Source: Aquicoccus porphyridii (GTDB taxonomy: Bacteria; Pseudomonadota; Alphaproteobacteria; Rhodobacterales; Rhodobacteraceae). Taken from it: 64,000 nt of DNA. The position numbers and the translations under genes were made by a program. The notes below the pieces were generated by a model, which ran no database searches, was not told the DNA's origin, and worked only from the letters and a program-made list of their open reading frames with translations. Numbering within the stretch: the first letter of the stretch is position 1; the number at the start of each line of letters is the position of its first letter. This document shows positions 23,686-34,385 of this stretch, piece after piece. Where the stretch lies: assembly GCF_008369105.1 (NCBI RefSeq), contig NZ_VINQ01000016.1:1-64000 (forward strand), in the 5' to 3' direction.

Positions 23686-24888
23686 ATGCCAGAGTTCGAT
23701 TATGACATTCTTGTCTCCGGCGGCGGTGTCGCGGGGCTGACTGCCGCGGCGGTTTTCGGAAGCGCCGGCTTCTCCGTTCTTTGCGTCGACCCCGCCGCGC
23801 CAGTTACCGAGCGCGATGCCGAAGGGTCGGATCTGCGCACCACCGCATTTCTGCAGCCCTCCCGTGATCTCCTAGAATTTGCGGGGCTCTGGTCGAGGCT
23901 TGCGCCCCATGCAGCCCCGCTTCAGGTCATGCGGATCGTCGACGCGGGCGGCCCCAGCCCCGAACCCCGGCTGACAAAAGATTTCAACGCAGGCGATATC
24001 ACGGACCTGCCGTTCGGATGGAATCTGCCCAATTGGCTTTTGCGCCGCGAGATGGTCGCGCGGCTTTTGGAACTGCCGAATGCCGAATTTCGACCGGGGA
24101 CCGCTTTTGCCTCGCTGTTCACACGCGAAACCGGTGCGCGGGTCGGGTTGAGCGATGGCAGCCGGGTTCATGTCCAGTTGGTCATCGCTGCCGATGGGCG
24201 CAATTCGCCGGTACGCAGAGCCAGCGGAATACCTGTGAAAACGACGCGCTACGGGCAAAAGGCGCTGGCTTTCGCGGTAACGCATCCGGTCCCGCACAAC
24301 AATGTTTCAACCGAAATCCACCGTTCGGGCGGGCCGTTCACGCTGGTCCCGCTGCCCGATTATCAAGGACTGCCCTCCTCCGCGATCGTGTGGATGGAAC
24401 GCGGGCCTGAAGTGGCCCGGCTCGCCGGGTTGGATGTGCCCGATTTTGAAGCGGCGATGAATGAGCGGTCTTGCGGGCTGTTCGGCCCGTTGACGCTGGC
24501 TTCGCGGCGGACGATCTGGCCGATCATCAGCCAGATCGCGGACCGCATGCATGGCGAACGCGTGGCACTTGTGGCCGAAGCCGCCCATGTTGTCCCGCCC
24601 ATCGGAGCGCAAGGGCTCAACATGTCGTTGAGTGATATGCGCACTCTACTAGATACTGCGCAATCCAACCCTGATCGACTGGGGGATCGGCAGATGCTCG
24701 AGACCTATCACAAGCACCGGCATACCGAAGTTGCGGCACGTGTGGCGGGGGTCGACCTGCTGAACCGCGCCTCGATGATCGAGAGCCAGCCCCTGCGTGA
24801 TCTGCGCGCGGTGGGGTTGGGTGCGATCTATTCGCTGGCACCGGTGCGCAAGGTGATGATGCAACTGGGACTGGGTGCGCGCGGATAG
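23686..24888 (+). CDS. UbiH/UbiF-family FAD-dependent monooxygenase
   Basis: 400 aa. The N-terminal FAD-binding GGGVAGLTAA follows ILVS. The central ADGRNSPVRR motif and the C-terminal AEAAHVVPPIGAQGLNMS are those of the ubiquinone hydroxylase group. The usual GD of the third motif is AE here, as in many alphaproteobacterial relatives known to me. It probably hydroxylates the ubiquinone ring during aerobic quinone synthesis. Which ring position cannot be told from sequence, and other aromatic substrates are possible. Confidence 0.85.
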   Translation: MPEFDYDILVSGGGVAGLTAAAVFGSAGFSVLCVDPAAPVTERDAEGSDLRTTAFLQPSRDLLEFAGLWSRLAPHAAPLQVMRIVDAGGPSPEPRLTKDFNAGDITDLPFGWNLPNWLLRREMVARLLELPNAEFRPGTAFASLFTRETGARVGLSDGSRVHVQLVIAADGRNSPVRRASGIPVKTTRYGQKALAFAVTHPVPHNNVSTEIHRSGGPFTLVPLPDYQGLPSSAIVWMERGPEVARLAGLDVPDFEAAMNERSCGLFGPLTLASRRTIWPIISQIADRMHGERVALVAEAAHVVPPIGAQGLNMSLSDMRTLLDTAQSNPDRLGDRQMLETYHKHRHTEVAARVAGVDLLNRASMIESQPLRDLRAVGLGAIYSLAPVRKVMMQLGLGARG

Positions 24889-24948
24889 GTAGGGGTTTGT
24901 TCATTTTCCGGTCTCGACCTCCGCCGCATCCGGGCAATATGCGAGTCG

Positions 24949-25407
24949 TCATCCTATAGGCCCCTCAAGGCGTTCTTCCGACAAAAGCACATTGGCCTCG
25001 ACCTCGCCCGCTCCGGGAAGCGTCATGATGCGGCGGCGCAGGATGCGCTCGAAATCGGGGATATCCCGCGCAACCACGCGCAGCCGGTAATCGTAAAGCC
25101 CGAGCACGTGCTCAACGGTCTGCACCTCGGGGATGGCCGAGACGGCGCGTTCGAAATCTTCAAGGCTCACCCTCCCCTTGGTGGCCAACTTGACGCCCAG
25201 AAATACCGTGACGCCGAACCCCAACTTGTCCCGGTCGAGCACGAGACGGCGTGTGCGAATCACGCCGATCTCGGTCAATCGATTGATTCGGCGCCATGTC
25301 TGCGGTTGCGAAAGACCGATTCGTTTGCCGATGGCACCCGCGCTGAGACGGGCATCGGTGGCGAGATGGCGCAGGATGGCGCGGTCGGTGTCATCCAACT
25401 CGATCAT
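24949..25407 (-). CDS. Lrp/AsnC-family transcriptional regulator (second of a pair)
   Basis: 152 aa. An AsnC-type helix-turn-helix (LDDTDRAILRHLATDARLS, GLSQPQTWRRINRL) is followed by a RAM ligand-sensing domain (VFLGVKLATKGRVSLEDFERAV, GLYDYRLRVVARDI). Its ATG overlaps the stop of the upstream paralogue by 4 bp, so the two are translated together. The pair may form hetero-oligomers. ilvC, divergent from the pair, is the obvious candidate target. Confidence 0.92.
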   Translation of the reverse strand: MIELDDTDRAILRHLATDARLSAGAIGKRIGLSQPQTWRRINRLTEIGVIRTRRLVLDRDKLGFGVTVFLGVKLATKGRVSLEDFERAVSAIPEVQTVEHVLGLYDYRLRVVARDIPDFERILRRRIMTLPGAGEVEANVLLSEERLEGPIG

Positions 25408-25859
25408 ATCGGCAGCACCTCATCGGTCTTGATACGAGCGACATGCATCAACGCCTCGATATCGGCGATATGCGGCAAGGTCAGGATGCGGTCGCGATAG
25501 ACCTGCTGATAATGCGGCATGTCGCGGGCGATGACCGAGAGCCTTGTGTCAACTCGACCAAGAAACGTTTGAATCTCAAGGACTTCCAGAACTGTTCGTG
25601 CTGCTGCAAGAAACTCGTCAAAGGCACGCGGTTGGGTTTTGTCAAGCGTGATGCGCAAGGAGACCTCGACCGAATATCCCAGCGCCTGCCAGTCGATGAC
25701 GATTTCCTGACCAAGGATGATGCCCTTTTCCTCCATCCGCTCAAGGCGCCGCCAGCAGTTCGACGCCGTCAACCCACAGATCTCGGCGAGGTGGGTGGTG
25801 GGGGAGTCGGGGGTGGCCTGGAGGTGGCGGAGGATGCGGCGGTCGGTGTCGTCTAGCAT
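25404..25859 (-). CDS. Lrp/AsnC-family transcriptional regulator (first of a pair)
   Basis: 151 aa from the ATG at 25859; a GTG nine codons upstream (25886) is also possible. The layout is the same as its partner: MLDDTDRRILRHLQATPDSP, then the helix-turn-helix GLTASNCWRRLERM, then the RAM domain with GRVDTRLSVIARDMPHYQQVY. The two proteins are clearly paralogous but well diverged. It lies about 170 bp from ilvC on the opposite strand, with an AT-rich shared promoter region. Confidence 0.9.
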   Translation of the reverse strand: MLDDTDRRILRHLQATPDSPTTHLAEICGLTASNCWRRLERMEEKGIILGQEIVIDWQALGYSVEVSLRITLDKTQPRAFDEFLAAARTVLEVLEIQTFLGRVDTRLSVIARDMPHYQQVYRDRILTLPHIADIEALMHVARIKTDEVLPI

Positions 25860-25933
25860 TGGTTTTTCAGATTTCTCTTTATTCACGAATTGATCTTTCG
25901 ATTTTTGCCCGCTGGAAGCAATCTTGGCAAGGA

Positions 25934-25945
25934 CTCACGCGTGAG
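25934..25945. promoter_or_regulatory. Perfect 12-bp palindrome between lrp pair and ilvC
   Basis: CTCACGCGTGAG lies in the divergent region, 84 bp before the ilvC start. It is a candidate operator for the adjacent Lrp-type regulators; length and position fit, but no consensus was tested. Confidence 0.35.
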
Positions 25946-25956
25946 GCGCCTTATGA

Positions 25957-27051
<1,095 letters not shown>

Positions 27052-27105
27052 GGCGGGTTTCAAACCCGTCCTGACCACGCGAGTCGCGCGGGTCTTTCAT
27101 CGTCT

Positions 27106-27133
27106 GACCCCGGCCTGCTGGCCGGGGTCTTTT
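27106..27133 (+). terminator. Intrinsic terminator after ilvC
   Basis: The stem GACCCCGGCC / GGCCGGGGTC (with a small loop) is followed by TTTT, 55 bp after the ilvC stop. Confidence 0.9.
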
Positions 27134-27307
27134 CATGTGGAAAACGGGGTTTCGGGGGCAAGAATTAACCCTTTGGTGATGAAAAATCCATGCGCCGGGC
27201 GTGGGGAGCGTGCGCCCGCAACGGGCAAGCCATTGTTTTCATTGAATACGGGTATGCGCGGGTGCCCTGAACCGGGTAAACATGCAAGCAACGGTTAAGA
27301 CCGGGCC

Positions 27308-27356
27308 GGGGGGTGACATCCGGCTGCCGCCCGGCTGCCCTCCGGCTGCCGGGTGA
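27308..27356. repeat. CCGGCTGCC-type intergenic repeat, copy 2
   Basis: In the 497-bp convergent gap between ilvC and glmM. GGGGGGTGACATCCGGCTGC is followed by two further CCGGCTGCC units, closely matching copy 1 at 17940-17986. Downstream, 27465-27482 holds a seven-base hairpin GCCCGCC/GGCGGGC, and the glmM-proximal part (27505-27545) pairs poorly. No gene is recognised in the gap. Confidence 0.65.
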
Positions 27357-27548
27357 TACGCATCGGGCTCCGTGCGCTATGTAACTTTTGGTAAAGCCGC
27401 GGGATGGCCGAGGGCGGAAAACGCCCAAGCGAGGGCATGCGCCGGCCCGAGTGAGCGCGAATGCGCCCGCCTTGGGGCGGGCGGGGAGACTCGCTCAGCC
27501 GCAGGCAAGCCCCAGCGCGTTTTCAGGTTTCAACGGACTCGAAACGCT

Positions 27549-28892
27549 TTAGAACGTCGCCTCGACCGCCGCGACCACCTGATCGACGGTGGCGTTGAGC
27601 AGGGCGTTGTCCTCGCATTCGGCCATGACCCGGATGAGCGGCTCGGTTCCCGATTTGCGGATCAGGAGCCGCCCCTTGTCGCCAAGCTGCACCTTGGCAT
27701 CGGCGATGGCCCGTTGCACGCTGTCCTCGGTCAGGGGCGCCTGACCGGGCTTGAACCGCACATTCTTCAAGAGCTGCGGCACCTTTTCGAAACTCTGCAC
27801 CAGGTCCGAAGCACGATGCCCGGTGCGCACCATCTCGGCGAGGAATTGCAGCCCCGCCATCAGCCCGTCACCGGTGGTGGCATAGTCGGTCATCACGATA
27901 TGGCCCGATTGCTCGCCGCCAAGGTTGTAGCCGCCCGCGCGCATCCGTTCGACCACGTAGCGATCACCGACCGCGGTGCGTTCGAGCCGCAACCCGCGAT
28001 CCACGAGGAAGCGTTCAAGCCCGAGATTGGACATCACCGTGGCGACCAGTGCGCCGCCCTTGAGCCGCCCCTCGTCGGCCCAGCGGGCGGCGAGAAGCGC
28101 CATGATCTGATCGCCGTCGGCGGGGGCGCCGGTTTCGTCGATCAGGATCGCGCGGTCGGCATCGCCATCAAGGCAGATGCCGAGATCGGCGCCGTGGGCG
28201 ACCACGGTTTCGGACGCAAGGCGTGGCTGGGTCGAGCCGCATTCGTGGTTGATGTTGAACCCGTTGGGGGCGACGCCCACGGGGATGACGTCGGCACCGA
28301 GTTCCCATAGCACCTCGGGCGCGGTGCGGTGAGCGGCGCCGTTGGCGCAATCAATGACCACCTTGATCCCCTCGAGGCGCTGGCCCGGAGGAAAGGTGGA
28401 TTTCACGCGCTCGGCATAGCGGAAGCGGCCATCGTCGATGCGTTTGGCGCGGCCGATATTGCGGGCCTGCACCGGCTCGACCCCGGATTCGATCAACGCC
28501 TCGATCTCGGTTTCGGCCTCGTCCGAGAGCTTGAACCCGTCGGGGCCGAAGAACTTGATCCCGTTGTCGATGGCGGGGTTGTGAGAGGCCGAGATCATCA
28601 CGCCCAGATCGGCGCGCATCGAATGCGTCAGCAGCCCCACGGCGGGGGTGGGCACGGGGCCGAGCAGCAGCACGTTCATCCCGGTCGAGGTGAGCCCGGC
28701 GGTCAGCGCGTTCTCGAACATGTAGCCCGAGCGCCGCGTGTCCTTGCCGATCACGACGCGGTGGGCGACCGATTTGTTCCGCCGGAAATAGCGGCCCACG
28801 GCGGCGCCGATCCTGAGCGCCATTTCGGCGGTCATCGGGTAGGTGTTGGCGGTGCCACGCACCCCGTCGGTTCCGAAAAACTTGCGTGTCAT
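27549..28892 (-). CDS. glmM: Phosphoglucosamine mutase
   Basis: 447 aa, the full family length. It starts [13 protein letters not shown]. The phosphoserine loop is SASHNP (Ser103), the Mg2+ loop is DGDADR, the sugar-binding loop contains GGEQSGH, and the C-terminal phosphate loop is [12 protein letters not shown]. It interconverts glucosamine 6- and 1-phosphate for UDP-GlcNAc, so it feeds peptidoglycan and lipopolysaccharide. It is last in folB-folP-glmM, its ATG overlapping the folP stop by 4 bp. Confidence 0.96.
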   Translation of the reverse strand: MTRKFFGTDGVRGTANTYPMTAEMALRIGAAVGRYFRRNKSVAHRVVIGKDTRRSGYMFENALTAGLTSTGMNVLLLGPVPTPAVGLLTHSMRADLGVMISASHNPAIDNGIKFFGPDGFKLSDEAETEIEALIESGVEPVQARNIGRAKRIDDGRFRYAERVKSTFPPGQRLEGIKVVIDCANGAAHRTAPEVLWELGADVIPVGVAPNGFNINHECGSTQPRLASETVVAHGADLGICLDGDADRAILIDETGAPADGDQIMALLAARWADEGRLKGGALVATVMSNLGLERFLVDRGLRLERTAVGDRYVVERMRAGGYNLGGEQSGHIVMTDYATTGDGLMAGLQFLAEMVRTGHRASDLVQSFEKVPQLLKNVRFKPGQAPLTEDSVQRAIADAKVQLGDKGRLLIRKSGTEPLIRVMAECEDNALLNATVDQVVAAVEATF

Positions 28893-29899
28893 GGTCGTCC
28901 TCGTGTGACGGCGCGCCAGAGGGCGAGCGCCTGTGCGGTTTCGCTTACATCATGAACCCGCAGGATTTGAACCCCCTGCGCGGCGGCGGCCAGTGCCACG
29001 GCGATCGAGCCGGGGGCGCGTGCATCGGCGTCGGGCGCGCGACCGAGCCGGCCGATGAACCCCTTGCGCGAGGCGCCCAGCAGGACCGGGCAGCCCAGCC
29101 CGTGAAAGAGCGAGATGCCGTGCAGAAGGGTCAGGTTGTGCGCGAGCGTCTTGCCAAAGCCGATGCCCGGATCGACGACGATGCGCGCGCGCGGGATGCC
29201 CGCCTGTTCGAGCGCCTCGACCCGGGCCGAGAGCCAGTCATGGACATCGAGCAGCACATCGTCATAGCGCGGGTCGTCCTGCATGGTTTCGGGGTCGCCC
29301 TGCGCATGCATGATGCAGACCGGCAGACCCTCTGCGGCGCAGAACGGCGCCAGTGCGGGATCGAAGGTGAGCCCGGCCACGTCGTTGACGAGCGCGGCAC
29401 CCGCGGCATGGGCGGCGCGGGCCACCGGCTCCTTGCGGGTGTCGATCGAAATCGGGGTGGTGATCTCGGAGGCGATGGCGCGGATCACCGGTTCGGTGCG
29501 GGCGATCTCGCTTGCCAGTGGCACGGGTGTGGCGCCGGGGCGCGTGCTTTCGCCGCCGATGTCGATCATGTCGGCGCCTGCTTCGGCCATGGCGAGCGCG
29601 TGGCGCAGCGCTTGGGTGAAGCCGTCGAAGGCGCCGCCGTCGGAAAAGCTGTCCGGGGTGACGTTGAGGATGCCCATGATCCGGGGGGCATCCATGGTCA
29701 GGCCGCAGACCGGGGCGCGCGCCGCGGTGAGGCGGGCGCGGGTGTCGTCATCGAGCGCGGTGGCGGGCCGGATGTCGGGCGGGCCGTCGCGGCGCAGCGC
29801 CTCGACATGGGTGAACCAGCAGGGGCCGCCCGCGAGGGGCAACGCATCGGCGGGCCGGGACGGGCCGGTCTGGACGAGGGGGCGAAAATAGACGCTCAT
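28889..29899 (-). CDS. folP: Dihydropteroate synthase
   Basis: 336 aa from the ATG at 29899; a TTG 12 codons earlier is less likely. The family signatures [13 protein letters not shown] and [11 protein letters not shown] bind the pterin, with [19 protein letters not shown] and LGASRKGFI further on. It joins pterin pyrophosphate to p-aminobenzoate. About 55-60 residues precede the barrel, longer than E. coli FolP and typical of this lineage as I know it. It lies 39 bp after folB and overlaps glmM. Confidence 0.95.
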   Translation of the reverse strand: MSVYFRPLVQTGPSRPADALPLAGGPCWFTHVEALRRDGPPDIRPATALDDDTRARLTAARAPVCGLTMDAPRIMGILNVTPDSFSDGGAFDGFTQALRHALAMAEAGADMIDIGGESTRPGATPVPLASEIARTEPVIRAIASEITTPISIDTRKEPVARAAHAAGAALVNDVAGLTFDPALAPFCAAEGLPVCIMHAQGDPETMQDDPRYDDVLLDVHDWLSARVEALEQAGIPRARIVVDPGIGFGKTLAHNLTLLHGISLFHGLGCPVLLGASRKGFIGRLGRAPDADARAPGSIAVALAAAAQGVQILRVHDVSETAQALALWRAVTRGRP

Positions 29900-29938
29900 G
29901 CCGGTCTGAATGGGCGAATGCGCGGCTTTTGGCAAGGC

Positions 29939-30871
29939 TCAGAGACGTGTTGCGGTCACCGGCAGGCTGCGTCCGGGCAGGTCGGCGGGCGTTTCCGGCA
30001 GGGATTCGCCGATCGCCATGAACGAAGCCGCCTGCATCGCGCGCGCGAACCAGAGCGCCAGCGCCACCGCGTCGCCGCCCTTGGCCGAGGGACCGTCGAC
30101 CGCGTCGAGCACGATCTTGGACGGTGCCCAGACGCTGATCTGGCCTTGTTTCATGGCCCAGTCGAGTTCGGTCCGGGTTTCGACCACGACGCAGCGCGGG
30201 TCGCGCGCGGCCAGAACCCATGCGTTCTGTTCGATGGCCAGAAGGTCGATGCGCCGTTGGGTCATCGCGTGGCCGGTGCGCGGCACGGCGAGATCGGACG
30301 GCCCGACGCAAAGGAGCACCGGGTTGTCGCCCGCTTCGAGTTGATCGAGCCAAGCCGCGAGATGCGGCGCGGCAATCGCCTCGTTCGACAGGAACACGAC
30401 CTGCGGATGCGGCCCGTCACCGGGTTCGGGCGGGGCGGTGAACAGCGCCGGATCGCCCTTGGAGCGCACGATCTCGACGCCCAGCGCGCCGGGGCCGCGG
30501 TCGAGTTTCTCGACACGGACAAAGACACGCTCGGCCTGCGGTTCGAGCAGGATGCGTTCGGCAATGCGTTCGGCCAGCGTTTCAAGCAGGTTCAGACGTT
30601 CGGCCGCCAGCTCGGTGGCAATCGCCTCGGTCACCTTGTCATAGCTGAGGATGCGGTCGACATCATCGTCGATCAGGCTGTCGAGCGGGCGCACCTCGAC
30701 CACGATGTTGAACTGCACGCGCTGTGTCTTGCCGCGCTCGGACTGAAAAGCGCCGATCTCGACCTCGACAACGTGATCGCGCAACGAGATCCGGTCATGC
30801 GGTTGCTCGCCGCCCGTGGCGCGGGCGCGCGCATCGGGATGGGCGAAAGCGAGTTGGATTTCGTTGCTCAT
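29939..30871 (-). CDS. folB: Dihydroneopterin aldolase with a long C-terminal extension
   Basis: 310 aa, about 190 more than ordinary FolB (roughly 120 aa). Residues about 28-140 are the FolB domain: HVVEVEIGAFQSERGKTQ, the Tyr in LSYDKV (Tyr78), the Glu in NLLETLAERIA (Glu97), and the Lys in VRVEKLDRGPGA (Lys122). Residues about 155-310 are a separate domain (VVFLSNEAIAAPHLAAW, GHAMTQRRIDLLAIEQN, ISVWAPSKIVLDA) that faintly resembles the C-terminal half of amino-acid-kinase-fold proteins. That comparison is from memory. First gene of folB-folP-glmM. Confidence 0.88.
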   Translation of the reverse strand: MSNEIQLAFAHPDARARATGGEQPHDRISLRDHVVEVEIGAFQSERGKTQRVQFNIVVEVRPLDSLIDDDVDRILSYDKVTEAIATELAAERLNLLETLAERIAERILLEPQAERVFVRVEKLDRGPGALGVEIVRSKGDPALFTAPPEPGDGPHPQVVFLSNEAIAAPHLAAWLDQLEAGDNPVLLCVGPSDLAVPRTGHAMTQRRIDLLAIEQNAWVLAARDPRCVVVETRTELDWAMKQGQISVWAPSKIVLDAVDGPSAKGGDAVALALWFARAMQAASFMAIGESLPETPADLPGRSLPVTATRL

Positions 30872-31049
30872 GGCCTGAGCCCTCCGGGGCGGCGGCATTG
30901 GGGTTCGGATACTGGAGGCCAGTCTAGCCGTGCCGGGCGCGCATATCAGGATGAGGCGCGGCAAGAAAGCCGCGATTTGCGGCATGCAGACGCGATCAGC
31001 CGGGCGCTGCGTCCCGCCATGTTACCCGCAAGGGCAGTGATTTGACAGG

Positions 31050-31673
31050 TCAGTTCTGCGACAGGCGCGTCGGCTGGCGATAGAAATGGTGGAACCCGAT
31101 CGTGGCGGTGCGCGGAAACGTGCGCGCCCAGCGCGGATTGACCGCCTTGGTATGGAAATGGGTCGCCCCCTTGGTCAGCGCGCGCGGCGCGCCATCCACC
31201 ATGAGCTTGGCAACCTTGCCGACCCGGGCAAAGGCATCCGGTTCGTTGATCACGTTCTTCTTGCCATTGCAGTTATAGGAAAACTGGCAGGCATGTTTGC
31301 GGCCCGTGCCCTGACCGACCACGCTGCAAATCGTGTCGGGGTAGTTGGGGTTGTCGACCCGATTGAGGATCACCTCGGCCACCGCGAACTGGCCTTTCAG
31401 GGTTTCGCCGCGGGCTTCGAAATAAAGCGCCTCGGCCAGACAGCGCCATTGCGGTCCGCCTTTGGCGCGCGGCTGTGCGGCGAGCCGATCGGTGGAATAG
31501 AGGGGGGCCGTGACGGACGCGGGATCGAGCAAGGCCTTGGCCTGCTCCGACGACAGCGACGCGAGGGCGCGCTTTTCCTCGCTCAAAAGCTGTTTGACGG
31601 TGGTGTCGGCAAAGGTGGGCGTGGCGGCGACGAGCGCCACGAGAAAGGCAGGCAGCAAAGACATGACGGACAT
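31050..31673 (-). CDS. Cell-wall hydrolase, SleB-like (Hydrolase_2)
   Basis: 207 aa. A signal peptide ends at about residue 22 (PTFADTT). The Hydrolase_2/SleB domain is LAEALYFEARGETLKGQFAVAEVILNRVDN with the catalytic-type Glu, then CQFSYNCNGK and a C-terminal GATHFHT...FYR motif. In the family such enzymes are peptidoglycan lytic transglycosylases. A second ATG at 31664 has the better Shine-Dalgarno (GGGGA, 8 nt). Single gene in the periplasm; it does not overlap its neighbours. Confidence 0.88.
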   Translation of the reverse strand: MSVMSLLPAFLVALVAATPTFADTTVKQLLSEEKRALASLSSEQAKALLDPASVTAPLYSTDRLAAQPRAKGGPQWRCLAEALYFEARGETLKGQFAVAEVILNRVDNPNYPDTICSVVGQGTGRKHACQFSYNCNGKKNVINEPDAFARVGKVAKLMVDGAPRALTKGATHFHTKAVNPRWARTFPRTATIGFHHFYRQPTRLSQN

Positions 31674-31847
31674 CCCCGGATGACGGAATTCACCAAGAAC
31701 GTGAACTTGGATTCAGAACAGCCGGTTTTTTAGTCAAATTTTCCCCGAAGGTCCAGCGTAGCCGCCACGGGCAATTTGGCGCAGTGTGGCGCAACTGTTC
31801 CACCTGTTATGGACCTGCGCAGGATATTGCCGACACCGGCAGCCCTG

Positions 31848-34385
31848 CTACCCGATCTTGTCACGCACGGCGATCTGTGCCGCCGCAAGCCGTGCCACGG
31901 GAACCCGGAACGGCGAGCAGGAAACATAGTCGAAACCGGCCGCGCGGCAGAAGTCGATTGATTCGGGGCTGCCGCCATGTTCGCCGCAGATCGACAGGAC
32001 CAGATCGGGATGTGCCGCGCGCCCGCGTTCGGCGGCGAGGCGCAGAAGCTCGCCCACGCCCTCCTGATCGAGCGTGTGAAACGGGTCCTCGGGAAACACG
32101 CCCTGTTGCACATAGGTCGACATGAACCGGCCCGCGTCGTCGCGCGACAGGCCATAGGTCATCTGGGTCAGGTCGTTGGTGCCGAAGCTCAAAAAGGCGC
32201 AATGCGGCGCGATATCGCCCGCGCGCAACGCGGCGCGGGGGGTTTCGACCATGACCCCGATGCGGTAGTCGAATTTCTGCCCGGTCTCGTTGCGCACCGC
32301 CGCCGCGACAGCGTCGATATGGGTCTTGACCAGTTCGACCTCGCGCTTGGCGCTGACCAGCGGGATCATGATTTCCGGCACCACCGGGGCGCCATCGCGG
32401 CTGGCCTCGATCGTGGCTTCGAAGATGGCACGGGCCTGCATGTCGTAGATCTCGGGCACGGTGATCCCGAGGCGCACGCCGCGCATGCCCAGCATCGGGT
32501 TGTATTCGCCCAGCGCCTCGACCCGGCGGGTCACGTCCGACAGCGGCAGGTCGAGCGCATCGGCCAGTTCGCGATGCCCGGCGCGATCATGCGGCAGGAA
32601 TTCGTGCAAGGGCGGGTCGAGCAGGCGGATGCAGACCGGCTGGCCCTGCATGATGCGAAACAGTTCGGTAAAATCGGCGCGCTGCATCGGCAGGAGCCGC
32701 TCCAGCGCCGCACGCCGGTCCTGCGCGGTGTTGGCGAAGATCATCTCTCGCATGACGATCAGGCGGTCGGCCTCGAAGAACATGTGCTCGGTCCGGCACA
32801 GCCCGATGCCCTCGGCGTTGAAATTGCGCGCGGTGAGCGCATCGGCGGGGGTGTCGGCATTGGCGCGCACGGCGATGTCGCGTTCGGCATCGGCCCAGCC
32901 CATGAGCGTCTGGAAGGTGTCGTCCTGCGCCGATTCCAGAAGCGGCGCGGCGCCGGCGAGGATCTCGCCCGAGGTGCCGTCGACGGTGATCACGTCGCCG
33001 GCGCGCAGCACCCGCCCATCCGGCGCGGTGAGCGTCTTCTTGCGCAGGTGAAAGCGCAGCTCTGTCGCGCCCACCACGCAAGGCAGGCCCAGCCCGCGCC
33101 CGATCACGGCGGCGTGGCTCGTCATGCCGCCACGTTCGGTCAGCACGGCAACGGCGGCATGCATGCCGCGAATATCCTCGGGCGAGGTTTCGCGGCGCAC
33201 GAGAATGCAGGGTTCGTCGCGCGAGGCGCTGGCCTGGGCCTCGGAGGCGGAAAAGACGATCCTGCCGGTCGCGGCGCCCGGGCTGGCGGCGATGCCGCGG
33301 GCGAGGCGGTCGCGCGGCGCGTTGGGGTCGACCTGCCGGTGCAGAAGCTCGCTCAGCATGCGTGGATCGACGCGCATCAGCGCCTCTTGCGGCGGGATGA
33401 TCCCGTCCGTCGCAAGTTGCACGGCGATGCGCACGGCGGCGCGGGTCGAACGCGGCACGCGCACCCCGTCGAGCAGCCAGACCTTGCCGTTCTCGATGGT
33501 GAACTCGGCCTGCATCTCGGCGCGCAGTTTCACGCGCATGAGCTTGGTATACTCGATGAGATCGGCAAAGGCCTGTGGTGCCAGTTCCTCGAGCGAGGGG
33601 CCGCGCGGGTCGCGTTCGAGATAGAGCGACGCCTCGCCCCGGAGCGCGTCGCGGCCCTGGCTTTGCGAAAGGTAGCGCCCAGTGATCTGGGGCAGGCCGG
33701 TTTCGCTGCTGACAAGCTGGATCACGCCGGAGCCAGACTCGCCCTGCCCCACCCCGAAGACCATTTCCTGCACCACGAGGCCCAGCCCGGCATCGACCGG
33801 CGCGCCCTTGGCCTGGCGCAGGAGCCGCGCGGTGGTGCCCTCCCACGCGCGGGCCATCGAGCGCAGGACGGCGGCGAGCTGCACCGCCGGTTCCTGCGGG
33901 AATTCCTCTTCGGCCTCGTCCTCGTAGGCGTCGAGCGCCGCGGCGAGGCCCGCGGGGCCGGTGTGGGTGATGCTTTCGAACGTGTCGGGGTCGAGCCGGG
34001 CGACGTGGATCGCATAGGATTGCACGAAGCGCAGGTAGAGCGTCGCTGCCGCCTCCTTGCCCAGGCGGTCGGCGAGATCGGCATGGACCGCGTCGTTCAT
34101 GCCGATATTGAGCACCGCACCCGGCCCGCCCCAATCGGGATCTTCCGACGAGGGGCGCACGCACAGGAGAGCGGCGTTACCAAAGGGGGCGAGCAAATCG
34201 CCCATGTCGGGCATCTGCCCCGCCGCGATCTGGTGGACGGCATCAAAGGACAGCGCCACCGTCCGGGGCACCGGCAGATCGAGCCGCACCAGGCGTTGCA
34301 GGCATTTCGCCCGCCCGCCATGGGTCTTGGCCGCAACCGGCGCGGTGGGGGTGATCAGGGTGATATGGGGATCGTCTTGCTGCAA
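31848..34385 (-). CDS. ppdK: Pyruvate, phosphate dikinase
   Basis: 845 aa from a TTG at 34385 with AAAGGA at good spacing; no ATG lies close by. The N-terminal ATP-grasp half contains GGRAKCLQRLVRL and VQEMVFGVGQG. The swivelling domain has the phosphohistidine loop GGMTSHAAVIGRG (His424). The C-terminal PEP/pyruvate barrel has GIGLCRTEHMFF, the FLSFGTNDLTQM loop and Cys800 in SICGEHGG. The reversible reaction makes PEP from pyruvate, ATP and phosphate. It is slightly shorter than typical PPDK (about 875), mainly at the N-terminus. Confidence 0.9.
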   Translation of the reverse strand: MQQDDPHITLITPTAPVAAKTHGGRAKCLQRLVRLDLPVPRTVALSFDAVHQIAAGQMPDMGDLLAPFGNAALLCVRPSSEDPDWGGPGAVLNIGMNDAVHADLADRLGKEAAATLYLRFVQSYAIHVARLDPDTFESITHTGPAGLAAALDAYEDEAEEEFPQEPAVQLAAVLRSMARAWEGTTARLLRQAKGAPVDAGLGLVVQEMVFGVGQGESGSGVIQLVSSETGLPQITGRYLSQSQGRDALRGEASLYLERDPRGPSLEELAPQAFADLIEYTKLMRVKLRAEMQAEFTIENGKVWLLDGVRVPRSTRAAVRIAVQLATDGIIPPQEALMRVDPRMLSELLHRQVDPNAPRDRLARGIAASPGAATGRIVFSASEAQASASRDEPCILVRRETSPEDIRGMHAAVAVLTERGGMTSHAAVIGRGLGLPCVVGATELRFHLRKKTLTAPDGRVLRAGDVITVDGTSGEILAGAAPLLESAQDDTFQTLMGWADAERDIAVRANADTPADALTARNFNAEGIGLCRTEHMFFEADRLIVMREMIFANTAQDRRAALERLLPMQRADFTELFRIMQGQPVCIRLLDPPLHEFLPHDRAGHRELADALDLPLSDVTRRVEALGEYNPMLGMRGVRLGITVPEIYDMQARAIFEATIEASRDGAPVVPEIMIPLVSAKREVELVKTHIDAVAAAVRNETGQKFDYRIGVMVETPRAALRAGDIAPHCAFLSFGTNDLTQMTYGLSRDDAGRFMSTYVQQGVFPEDPFHTLDQEGVGELLRLAAERGRAAHPDLVLSICGEHGGSPESIDFCRAAGFDYVSCSPFRVPVARLAAAQIAVRDKIG

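Noticed and set aside
27165-27428. An 87-codon minus-strand frame after ilvC
   Set aside because: It is made largely of the CCGGCTGCC repeat read as protein. A similar peptide arises from the repeat at 17940, with no start site or homology.
28886-31045. A 719-codon plus-strand frame across folP and folB
   Set aside because: It crosses two real genes and their intergenic gap, and is Gly/Arg/His-rich as expected of antisense GC-rich DNA.
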